Shown in pieces: positions 40,917-48,618 of a stretch of DNA of 64,000 bases. Where the stretch lies: assembly GCF_004363095.1 (NCBI RefSeq), contig NZ_SNYO01000016.1, forward strand, positions 25,307-89,306. The letters are read 5' to 3'. Under the pieces are notes generated by a model, which did not search any database, was not told the origin of the DNA, and saw only the letters and a list, made by a program, of their open reading frames with translations. Each line of letters begins with the position of its first letter. The stretch's first letter is position 1. A program made the translations under genes and the position numbers. The DNA is from Actinomycetospora succinea. GTDB lineage: Bacteria > Actinomycetota > Actinomycetes > Mycobacteriales > Pseudonocardiaceae.

Positions 40917-42168
40917 TGCTGACAGGCAGCCGCTGGTAGCTCCGCAGCAGCAGCGAGCGCCGCCGCACCGCCCCCGCCTCCCGGTGCAGCGTCGGCATCC
41001 GCTCCGCCAGCACCGCCAGCGCGACCCGCGCCTCCAGCCGGGCCAGCGGCGCGCCGAGGCAGTAGTGGATGCCGCCCGAGAACGCGAGGTGCTCGCCGCG
41101 CGTCGGGCGGTCGAGGTCGAACACGTCGGGGTCGGCGTGCACCGCGGGGTCGCGGCCGGCGGCCCCGAGCATCGCCATGACGACGGTGTCCGGCGCGACG
41201 TCGCGCTCACCGATGCGGACGGTCTCGTGGGGCGTCCGCGCGGTGAACTGGATCGGCGCGTCGAAGCGCAGGCTCTCCTCGACGGCGTCGGTGCCGCGCC
41301 CGGGATCGGCGGCGAGCTGTGCCCAGGGCCCGCCGGCGTCGGTCATCGCGGCGACGGCGTTCGAGAGCAGCGTGCTCGTCGTCTCGAACCCGGCGAGCAG
41401 CAACAGCGCCGACAGGCTGATCGTCTCCTCGACGTCGGCGTCCTCGGCCGCGAGGTGGCTGATGAGGTCGTCGTCGGGGTCGTGGCGCCGCTTCTCGAGC
41501 AGGTCGCCCAGCAGCCCGCGCAGCTCGACGATCGCGGCCTCGAGGCGGTGCAGCGCGCGCAGCGACCGCACCCCGCCCAGTCCGGCCCCGACCGCCTGCC
41601 CCCACCGCGCGAACGACCCCGCGTCCTCGTCCGGCACCCCCAGCAGCTCGGCGATCACGGCGACCGGCAGGGGCGTCGCGACGTCGGCGACGAGGTCGAA
41701 GCGCTCCCGGCGCGCCGCGTCGTCGACCAGCTGCTCGGCGAGCCCCGTGACCAGCGGCTCGTACGCGGCGACCCGCGCCGGCGTGAACCAGCTGCCGACC
41801 AGGCGTCGCAGCCGCGTGTGCTCCGGCGGGTCCATCCCGAGGAAGGACAGGTCGACGGGCTCGAGCAGCGGGTCGCGCTCGCCCTCGACGGCACCGCCGA
41901 GCGAGCCGCCACTGCGCGTGCGGACCATGAACCGGCGGTCGCGCACCAGGTCGCGGCACAGGTCGTGGGTGGCGACGACGAGGACCCCGGCGCGGCTCGC
42001 GTACGGCTGCGCGGCTTCGCGCAGTTGACGTTGGACGCCGGACGGGTCGTCGATCCACGGGCGGTAGAGCAGGCGCAGCACCGGGTCGCCGGCCAGCGCC
42101 ATCGCGAGCCCACCGGCCCGCACGACGGCGAGCCGCGTGCCGAGCGTGACGTCGCGCCGGAGGTCCAT
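40912..42168 (-). CDS. Cytochrome P450
   Basis: This 418-residue class I bacterial P450 starts at ATG 42168. The I-helix is LLLLAGFETTSTLLSNAVAA (AGxET), the K-helix ExxR is EESLRF, and the heme loop is FSGGIHYCLGAPLAR with thiolate Cys370. It should hydroxylate or otherwise oxidise a small hydrophobic substrate using a ferredoxin partner; no ferredoxin or reductase gene is adjacent. The gene stands alone between two inverted 142-bp repeats, and its stop codon lies in the downstream repeat, which suggests that gene and repeats have a shared history. Confidence 0.93.
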   Translation of the reverse strand: MDLRRDVTLGTRLAVVRAGGLAMALAGDPVLRLLYRPWIDDPSGVQRQLREAAQPYASRAGVLVVATHDLCRDLVRDRRFMVRTRSGGSLGGAVEGERDPLLEPVDLSFLGMDPPEHTRLRRLVGSWFTPARVAAYEPLVTGLAEQLVDDAARRERFDLVADVATPLPVAVIAELLGVPDEDAGSFARWGQAVGAGLGGVRSLRALHRLEAAIVELRGLLGDLLEKRRHDPDDDLISHLAAEDADVEETISLSALLLLAGFETTSTLLSNAVAAMTDAGGPWAQLAADPGRGTDAVEESLRFDAPIQFTARTPHETVRIGERDVAPDTVVMAMLGAAGRDPAVHADPDVFDLDRPTRGEHLAFSGGIHYCLGAPLARLEARVALAVLAERMPTLHREAGAVRRRSLLLRSYQRLPVST

Positions 42169-42207
42169 GCCCCGATCCTGGCGCGACCTCCTGTCGCGAG
42201 GAAGCCT

Positions 42208-42351
42208 CGTGATCGTGGCGGATTTCCTCACGTTGAACGTCAGCGTGGCCGCCACGCTGACACCACCCCGTGCGTCGCGAACCATCGGCGTGTCGTGTCA
42301 CCGAGGATGTGGCGAGCCTGGTGTCACACGCCAGCGATGCCGCATCGCTCG
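42208..42351. repeat. 144-bp structured repeat, right copy
   Basis: This is the inverted counterpart of 40775-40916, from CGTGATCGTGGCGG to the complement of CGAGCGATGCGG. On this copy the central palindrome is longer, GTCAGCGTGGC-G-GCCACGCTGAC, next to ACGTT-C-AACGT. The other end forms GCGATGC/GCATCGC. It fills the space between the P450 start (40 bases away) and the selB stop (3 bases away). Confidence 0.85.
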
Positions 42352-42353
42352 TA

Positions 42354-44156
42354 CTACCGCAACGCGTGCCGGCCCTCGTCGTCGCGGCGGGTGCGGCCCT
42401 GGCGCGCCAGGTACTCGAGCAGCGGGACGGCGACGCGGCGCGTCGTGCCCAGCGCCTGGCGGGCCTCGGAGAGCGTGAACGGCGAGGGCAGGTCGGCGAG
42501 CCGCGCCACGGCCACCTCGACCGCGTCGGGTCCCAGGTAGATCCCGTCGCCGACCTTGAGCAGCGCGCCCGCCTTCACCGCCGCGCCGAGCTCGCGGGTG
42601 CGCAGGCCCAGCTCGGCGAGCCGGTGTGCCTCGGGCGCCGCGAAGGGCGCCTCGGCGAGGTCCGCGCGCACCGCCGCCACCGCCGCCCGCACCCCGTCCG
42701 GCAGCCCGCCGGCGTCGCGCGGACGGATGCGCCCGCCGGCCGCCACCAGCGACGACGCCCCGGGCTCGGCGAGCACGAGGTCGAGCAGGCGGGGTTCGGG
42801 CAGGTCGAGGGCCTGCGCGGCGGCCTTCGCGGGCAGGCCGGCGTCGAGCGGCTGCTCCTCGGTGTGCCGGGCGACGGCCGCCACGAGCCGATCGGCCAGC
42901 GACGACAACCACGACGGATCCACCAACCACCCCGCCGCTGCCGGCACGTCCGACGGCACCGACGCCCCCAGCGCCACCAGGTCGTCGCGCTTCATCAGCC
43001 GCCGGCGCGCCAGCTCCCCGAGCGCGTCCGGGGCGCCCTCCGTCGCCGCCAGCTCGCCGGCCCGGAGACGGGCCGCGCCCCGCCGTCGCAGCGACGGCGG
43101 CCGGACGTCGAGCACCGTCACCCCGCCCAGCACCCGGTGCGCCCCCGGGTCGCGCAGCAGCGCGTGGTCGCCGGGGCGGAGCGGGAGCGGCTCGCGCAGC
43201 GTCAGCCGCACCGTCCTCGTCTCGTCGGAGTCGGGCGCGTCCGACCGCGACAACGGGCGCACCCGCGCCGCCACCGCTGCCGACCCGACGTGCAGCATCA
43301 CCTGCCGCGGCAGGTCGACGGCCACCATGTGACCCCGCGGCGGCCCCACCCGCACGTCGATGACGTCGCTGCGCAACCAGCGCCCCGGCGTCGTCAGCGC
43401 GTCGCCGCGCCCGATCTCGTCGAGCCCGATGCCCCGCAGGTTCAGCGCCACCCGCGCCACCGCCCGCACCGGGTCGACGGTCTCGCCCAGCGCCTGCAGG
43501 CCGCGCACGCCGACGACGCGCGACCCCAGCGCCAGCTCGTCGCCCACCTGGATCGTCCCGGCGCCCAGCGTCCCGGTGACGACGGTTCCCGCGCCCCGCA
43601 CCGTGAACGCGCGGTCGACCCACAGGCGCACGTCGGCGTCGACGTCCGGTGCCGGCAGCCCGCCCACCAGGTCGACTAACGCCGAGCGCAAGGAGTCGAG
43701 ACCGAACCCCGTCGCCCCCGACACGCACACCGCCGGCAACCGCCCCAGCGACGACTCCCCGAGGTGCTCCAGCGCCTCGTCCCGCGCCAGCTCCGGGTCG
43801 GCGAGGTCGCTGCGGGTGACGACGAGCAGCCCGTCGCGCACCCCGAGCGCGTCGAGGGCGTCGAGGTGCTCGGTCGACTGCGGCATCCAGCCCGAGTCGG
43901 CCGCGACGACGAACATCGTCGCCGGCACCGGGCCGACCCCGGCGAGCATCTGCGTCACGAAGCGTTCGTGGCCCGGCACGTCGACGAACGCCACGGGCTC
44001 CGGCAACCCGGGCAGCGTCGTCCACGCGAACCCGAGGTCGATCGTCATGCCCCGCCGGCGCTCCTCGGCCCAGCGGTCGGGCTCCATGCCCGTCAGCGCG
44101 CGGACCAGCGTCGACTTCCCGTGGTCGACGTGCCCGGCGGTGGCCACGACCCTCAC
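42354..44156 (-). CDS. selB: Selenocysteine-specific elongation factor SelB
   Basis: This 600-residue translational GTPase starts at GTG 44156, overlapping selA by 4 bases. The GTPase markers are ATAGHVDHGKSTLVRALTGM (G1), RRRGMTIDLGFAW (G2), DVPGHERFV (G3) and VVTRSDLADP (G4 with the divergent TRSD). Domains II-III follow, and the C-terminal half carries winged-helix repeats (PFAAPEAHRLAELGLRTREL, PFTLSEARQALGTTRRVAVP) that bind the SECIS hairpin. It delivers Sec-tRNA to the UGA in fdhA of the same operon. Confidence 0.96.
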   Translation of the reverse strand: MRVVATAGHVDHGKSTLVRALTGMEPDRWAEERRRGMTIDLGFAWTTLPGLPEPVAFVDVPGHERFVTQMLAGVGPVPATMFVVAADSGWMPQSTEHLDALDALGVRDGLLVVTRSDLADPELARDEALEHLGESSLGRLPAVCVSGATGFGLDSLRSALVDLVGGLPAPDVDADVRLWVDRAFTVRGAGTVVTGTLGAGTIQVGDELALGSRVVGVRGLQALGETVDPVRAVARVALNLRGIGLDEIGRGDALTTPGRWLRSDVIDVRVGPPRGHMVAVDLPRQVMLHVGSAAVAARVRPLSRSDAPDSDETRTVRLTLREPLPLRPGDHALLRDPGAHRVLGGVTVLDVRPPSLRRRGAARLRAGELAATEGAPDALGELARRRLMKRDDLVALGASVPSDVPAAAGWLVDPSWLSSLADRLVAAVARHTEEQPLDAGLPAKAAAQALDLPEPRLLDLVLAEPGASSLVAAGGRIRPRDAGGLPDGVRAAVAAVRADLAEAPFAAPEAHRLAELGLRTRELGAAVKAGALLKVGDGIYLGPDAVEVAVARLADLPSPFTLSEARQALGTTRRVAVPLLEYLARQGRTRRDDEGRHALR

Positions 44157-45439
44157 GGCAGCGCCGCCGACACCGCCGCGACCAGCCGCTCGTCGGCCTC
44201 CGGCGGCACCGAGCGCAGATCGAGCACGCACCGGCCCTGCTCGACGCGTGCCACGACGGGATCGGCGCCACCCCGCAGACGAGCAGCGAGATCGACGGGC
44301 AGCGCCACCCCCGCACTCGGCAGCTCCACCCCGGGCGCGCCGCCCCCGCCGACCTGCGCCACACAGTCGATCGCCTCCGCCGGCGCCCCGATCCGCGCGG
44401 CCACCTCGGCGGCCCGCGCGCGCAGCGCGCCGAGGTCGACCGAGAGCATGGAACGCACCGGCACCTCCGGCCCCCGCAGCGTCGCCTCGAGCGCGGCCAG
44501 GGTCAGCTTGTCGACGCGCAGCGCCCGCGCCAGGGGATGGCGGCGCAGCCGGTGCACGAGCGTGGCCTCGCCGAGCAGCAGCCCGGCCTGCGGCCCCCCG
44601 AGCAGCTTGTCGCCCGACGCCGTCACCAGCGACGCACCGGCGCGCAGCTCGGTCGCCGCGTCGGGCTCGTCGGGCAGCAGCGGGTGCGGCGCGAGCAGCC
44701 CGGAGCCGATGTCGCTCACCACCGGCACGCCGAGGCCCGTCAGCGACCCCGCCGGCACCGACGACGTGAACCCCGTGACGACGAAGTTCGAGGGGTGGAC
44801 CTTGAGGATCATCCCGGTGTCCGGGCCGACCGCGTCGGCGTAGTCGGCACGGTGCACCCGGTTCGTCGTGCCGACCTCGCGCAGTCGCGCGCCGGTCGAT
44901 TCCAGCAGGTCGGGCAGCCGGAACCCGTCGCCGATCTCGACCATCTCGCCGCGCGCGATGATGATCTCCCGGCCGATGGCCAACGCCGTCGCCGCGAGGA
45001 TCAGCGCGGCCGCACCGTTGTTCGTCACGTGCACGCCGCCCGCGTCCGGCACCGCCGCGGCCAGCGCCTCCAGGGCGCCCGCTCCCCGACGACCCCGGCC
45101 CCCGGAGACGAGGTCCAGCTCGACGTCGGTCGTCCCCGCCGCGGACACCAGCGCGTCCTGCGCCGCCGCGGACAGCGGCGCGCGCCCGAGGTTCGTGTGC
45201 AGCAGGACGCCCGTGGCGTTGACGACCGGGCGCATGCTGGCGGCCGTCGGGGGCAGGGAGGCGAACACCTCGTCGGCGACCGCCTCCGGGGCGATCTCGC
45301 CGGCCCGCGCCCGGTCCTGCGCGGCCACGACGATCTCCTTCACGCGCGCCCGCCCGAGCGTCGCGAGCGCCGGCTCGAGGCGCGCGTCGGCGAGCACCGT
45401 GTCCGTGCGCGGCACCCGCCGGCGGTGATCGTCGGTCAC
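44153..45439 (-). CDS. selA: L-seryl-tRNA(Sec) selenium transferase SelA
   Basis: This 428-residue PLP enzyme starts at GTG 45439. It has RPVVNATGVLLHTNLGRAPL, VHVTNNGAAALILAATALA, LREVGTTNRVHRADY and the PLP-lysine motif TASGDKLLGGPQAGLLLGE, then LRVDKLTLAALEATL. It converts Ser-tRNA(Sec) to Sec-tRNA(Sec) using selenophosphate, as a decameric cytosolic ring. It sits 15 bases after the permease gene and is coupled to selB. SelD, which makes selenophosphate, is not encoded in the window. Confidence 0.96.
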   Translation of the reverse strand: MTDDHRRRVPRTDTVLADARLEPALATLGRARVKEIVVAAQDRARAGEIAPEAVADEVFASLPPTAASMRPVVNATGVLLHTNLGRAPLSAAAQDALVSAAGTTDVELDLVSGGRGRRGAGALEALAAAVPDAGGVHVTNNGAAALILAATALAIGREIIIARGEMVEIGDGFRLPDLLESTGARLREVGTTNRVHRADYADAVGPDTGMILKVHPSNFVVTGFTSSVPAGSLTGLGVPVVSDIGSGLLAPHPLLPDEPDAATELRAGASLVTASGDKLLGGPQAGLLLGEATLVHRLRRHPLARALRVDKLTLAALEATLRGPEVPVRSMLSVDLGALRARAAEVAARIGAPAEAIDCVAQVGGGGAPGVELPSAGVALPVDLAARLRGGADPVVARVEQGRCVLDLRSVPPEADERLVAAVSAALP

Positions 45440-45454
45440 CGGCCCATTGTGCGC

Positions 45455-46522
45455 TCAGAGCCCGACGGCCAGCGCCCCCACCGACGTCAGCACCCCGACG
45501 CCGACGACCACACCGGTCACCGCCACGAGCAACCGCCGCGGGAAGACACCGCGCACCATCAGCAGCGACGGCAGGCTCAGCGCCGGCAGCGTGATCAGCA
45601 GGGCGGCCGCGAGCGGGCCCGGCACCCCCACCGCCAGCAGCGCGGCGACCACGGCCACCTCGGCGCCGGTCGGGATCGGCAGCAGCGTGCCGGCCACGGC
45701 GAGCAGCACGACGGCGACCACGGCCAGCGCCACCCCCGTGCCCGAGAGCCACGACGCCCCGACCGGGAACAGCACGCCCCGGAAGGCGCCGAGGGCCACG
45801 ACGAGCAGCAGGTACTCGGGCAGCAGCCGGATCGCCAGCCCGCCGAGCGCCGCGAGGAACCGCACGACCAGCGGCCGCTCGTCGACCGGCTCCTCGTCGG
45901 GGACGACGTCGACCACCGGGGTGCGGTCGGCCCACCACCGGCCCAGCGCCACGGCCACGACGACCACCGCGACGCCCGCGAGCGCCCGCAGCACCGTCCA
46001 CTCCCACGGCAGCACGAACGCGCAGAAGACGAGGACGACGGGGTTGAGCGCGGGGTTGGCGAGCCAGTACGCCAGCGTCGCCGTCAGGTCGGCGGACCGG
46101 CGGCGCAGCCCCACCGCGAGCGGTGCCGCGCAGCAGGAGCACATCATCGAGGGCACGGCCAGCGCGCTCCCGCGCACACCACCGCCGACGCCCCGGCCGA
46201 ACAACCGCGAGAGCCACGCCCGCGGCAGCGCCACCTGCACCGCCGCCGCCAGCACGAGCCCGACGACGAGCGCCGGCCAGATCGCGAGGAAGTAGGTCCC
46301 GGCGAACCGCAGCCCGGCGGTGAGCGACACCCCGGGCTCCCCGCCCGCGAGGATCGACGGGCCCAGCGAGTGCGAGCCCGCCACCGACGGCACCTTCACC
46401 CAGTACGGCGCCCACTTCGCCCACACCAGACCGCCGAGCACCAGCACCGCGAACCCCAGCGCCACCGCCCACGGTGGCGGCCCGGTCCGCCGCGTCCCGA
46501 TCCGCGTGTCCGTCACGGCCAC
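45455..46522 (-). CDS. DUF318/ArsP-like permease
   Basis: This 355-residue polytopic protein starts at GTG 46522 and has about eight to ten membrane helices. AVPSMMCSCCAAPLAVGLRR carries the cysteine cluster in the position of the CSCG motif of this permease family, ANPALNPVVLVFCAFVLPWE is the NP-repeat, and LLPIPTGAEVAVVAALLAVG is its second-half counterpart. Members include the organoarsenical exporter ArsP. Its place between fdhC and selA, with 15-base gaps on both sides, links it to formate dehydrogenase or selenium supply; the cargo is unknown. Confidence 0.8.
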   Translation of the reverse strand: MAVTDTRIGTRRTGPPPWAVALGFAVLVLGGLVWAKWAPYWVKVPSVAGSHSLGPSILAGGEPGVSLTAGLRFAGTYFLAIWPALVVGLVLAAAVQVALPRAWLSRLFGRGVGGGVRGSALAVPSMMCSCCAAPLAVGLRRRSADLTATLAYWLANPALNPVVLVFCAFVLPWEWTVLRALAGVAVVVVAVALGRWWADRTPVVDVVPDEEPVDERPLVVRFLAALGGLAIRLLPEYLLLVVALGAFRGVLFPVGASWLSGTGVALAVVAVVLLAVAGTLLPIPTGAEVAVVAALLAVGVPGPLAAALLITLPALSLPSLLMVRGVFPRRLLVAVTGVVVGVGVLTSVGALAVGL

Positions 46523-46537
46523 CGATCGTCACACGGT

Positions 46538-47578
46538 TCAGGCGAACGCGCGGTCCGGCGGCGTCGTCGAGGTCTCCGTGCTCGCCTGCCGCCGCGCGAT
46601 GCGCTCGCGCTGCGGCACGACGATGTGGGCGGGGTCGTTCGCCGACGCGATGCCCGCGTCGAACACCCCGAAGCGGGTCAGCGCCGAGCCCGCCATCAGC
46701 GCCAGGCCCGACAGCGCCGCCGACCAGCGACGATGCCGGCCCACCAGCGCGCCGAGGGCTCCGGCCACGAGGCAGGTCTTCGACGCCGTCATCAGCGTCT
46801 TCGCCCGGCCCTTCTCGTAGACGTCGGCGAGCAGGCCGAGGTCGTGCTCCATCTTCTTCTCGGTCGCGAGCTCGGTGCACGCCCCCGCGATGGCGAGACG
46901 CTGCGCCGGGGCGTTGTCGCGCACCGAGGCGAACACCAGGCCGAACCCCCCGCCGGCCGCGGCGGCGCTCGAGCCGAACAGCACCGGCAGGTGGCGGTGC
47001 GCCTCGTGCCACGTCGGCACCGCGGTGTTGGAGAACAGCACGGCGGTGTAGGTCGCGAGCGCCGGCCCGAACGCCGCGGCCGCGACACCGGTGACGTCGC
47101 CGGTGCGCCGGAACCGGCCGGTGACCTCGGTCGCGGCCGTCGCCGCGGCGAACGTCGCGAACGGCGAGAGGATCCAGGTGCCCACCGACAGCGGCGAGGT
47201 CGGCTTGAACACCCGCAGCATGTGGAGGAACCGTGCCGGGCGGTGCAGGTCGTGCACCAGGAACACGGTGCCGCCCACCGCTCCGACGGCGGCCCCGAGC
47301 CGACCGGCCCGGCGCAGCGTCGGACGGCCGGTGGCGGCGGCCATCGCACCGAGCACCGACGACGACCCCGCGAGCCCGCCGAGGAACAGGTACAGCGGGA
47401 CGTCCGGGTTCTTCCACACCGGCGCCTTGATGATCGGGCGGCCGTAGTACGAGCGGAACTCGGCCTCGGGGACCTGGAGCTGCTCGCCCTTGCCGCCGCG
47501 TCGACCCCGCCGGGGCTTCACCGCGTCGTGGTCGACCCGCCCGCGCTCGGGCATCTCCGCCGGGTTCGCGTCCGTCAC
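46538..47578 (-). CDS. fdhC: NrfD/PsrC-like membrane subunit of formate dehydrogenase
   Basis: This 346-residue protein starts at GTG 47578 in a GTGA overlap with fdhB. After a basic N-terminal tail it has SYYGRPIIKAPVWKNPDVPL, LYLFLGGLAGSSSVLGAMAA, VHDLHRPARFLHMLRVFKPT and SPLSVGTWILSPF, all typical of NrfD-family quinone-reactive subunits, with about eight membrane helices. It passes electrons from the FdhA-FdhB pair to the quinone pool. The C-terminal tail is hydrophilic and Thr/Ala-rich. Confidence 0.9.
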   Translation of the reverse strand: MTDANPAEMPERGRVDHDAVKPRRGRRGGKGEQLQVPEAEFRSYYGRPIIKAPVWKNPDVPLYLFLGGLAGSSSVLGAMAAATGRPTLRRAGRLGAAVGAVGGTVFLVHDLHRPARFLHMLRVFKPTSPLSVGTWILSPFATFAAATAATEVTGRFRRTGDVTGVAAAAFGPALATYTAVLFSNTAVPTWHEAHRHLPVLFGSSAAAAGGGFGLVFASVRDNAPAQRLAIAGACTELATEKKMEHDLGLLADVYEKGRAKTLMTASKTCLVAGALGALVGRHRRWSAALSGLALMAGSALTRFGVFDAGIASANDPAHIVVPQRERIARRQASTETSTTPPDRAFA

Positions 47579-48618
47579 TTCCGCCGACCTCCTCCGGTGA
47601 AGAACGCTGCGACGATCGCCGCACCGAGGCCCGCCGCGGTCAGCGCCGCGTTGCGCCACATCTCGGGCAGGTCGCGGGTGGTGACGATCGGGTCCGGCGG
47701 CAGGCCGTAGACCTCCGGCTCGTCGAGCAGCAGGAAGAACGCCCCGTCGCCACCGACACCGTCGTCGGGGTCGCGCCCGTAGAGCCGCGCCTCCTCGACG
47801 CCGCGTCCGTGCAGCTCGGCGAGCCGCGCGTCGGCGGCGGCCTGCAGCTCGTCGAGGTCGCCGAACTGGATGGAGTTCGTCGGGCAGGCCTTGGCGCACG
47901 CCGGCTCGAGGCCCGCGCCGAGGCGGTCGTAGCACAGCGTGCACTTGTGGGCGCCGCCGTCGGACTCGCGCACGTCGATGACGCCGTACGGGCACGACGG
48001 CACGCAGTACCCGCACCCGTTGCAGATGTCGTCCTGCACGACGACCGTGCCGTACTCGGTGCGGAAGAGCGCCCCGGTCGGGCACACGTCCAGGCAGCCG
48101 GCGTGCGTGCAGTGCTTGCAGACGTCGGACGACATGAGCCAGCGGACGTCGCGCTCGTCGTCCGGGGTCTGCTGGCCGTGGGCGCCGCCGTCGGGCAGCA
48201 GCGCGAGCAGGTCGACGGTGCCCCCGTCCGGCGGCGCGGTGGCGGCATCCCGGGGCGGGGTGCCGCCGAGAGCGGGCAGGCCCGACGGCAGGTGGCCTGT
48301 CGTCGCCGTCCCGTGCGGCCGGACGTCCTCGATGAAGGCGACGTGCCGCCAGGTCGAGGCGCCGAGGTCACCGGTGTTGTCGTACGACATCCCGGTGAGG
48401 CCGTAGAGCCCGGAGGCGTCGGTGCCGTCGTCGGGCACCAGGTTCCACTCCTTGCACGCCACCTCGCAGGCCTTGCAGCCGATGCACACCGAGGTGTCGG
48501 TGAAGAAGCCGACGCGCTTCGGGTGGTCGCCCGACCAGCCGGCGTCGGTCGTCGGGTCCGGCAGCGGCCCGGACAGCGAGGTGGCGGCGCCGGAGAAGGC
48601 GTCGAAGACGTTCGTCAC
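47575..48618 (-). CDS. fdhB: Formate dehydrogenase beta subunit (4x[4Fe-4S])
   Basis: This 347-residue ferredoxin-type subunit starts at GTG 48618, overlapping fdhA by 4 bases. The four cluster motifs are CIGCKACEVACKEWN, CKHCTHAGCLDVCPTGA, CNGCGYCVPSCPYG and CTLCYDRLGAGLEPACAKAC. A C-terminal hydrophobic segment (AALTAAGLGAAIVAAFFTGG) anchors it in the membrane, as in FdnH. Between the first two motifs lies a Gly/Pro/Asp-rich stretch of about 50 residues (HGTATTGHLPSGLPALGGTP onward) that seems long for the family. It wires FdhA to the NrfD-like subunit. Confidence 0.93.
   Translation of the reverse strand: MTNVFDAFSGAATSLSGPLPDPTTDAGWSGDHPKRVGFFTDTSVCIGCKACEVACKEWNLVPDDGTDASGLYGLTGMSYDNTGDLGASTWRHVAFIEDVRPHGTATTGHLPSGLPALGGTPPRDAATAPPDGGTVDLLALLPDGGAHGQQTPDDERDVRWLMSSDVCKHCTHAGCLDVCPTGALFRTEYGTVVVQDDICNGCGYCVPSCPYGVIDVRESDGGAHKCTLCYDRLGAGLEPACAKACPTNSIQFGDLDELQAAADARLAELHGRGVEEARLYGRDPDDGVGGDGAFFLLLDEPEVYGLPPDPIVTTRDLPEMWRNAALTAAGLGAAIVAAFFTGGGRRK

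Noticed and set aside
40775..42351. Insertion sequence with terminal inverted repeats around the P450
   Set aside because: No transposase is encoded, the repeats are too diverged and internally structured, and no target-site duplication is evident.
42354..47624. 1756-codon single open frame on the minus strand
   Set aside because: The frame crosses selB in the correct phase but runs through selA, the permease and fdhC out of phase. The true genes have clear motifs and overlapping starts.
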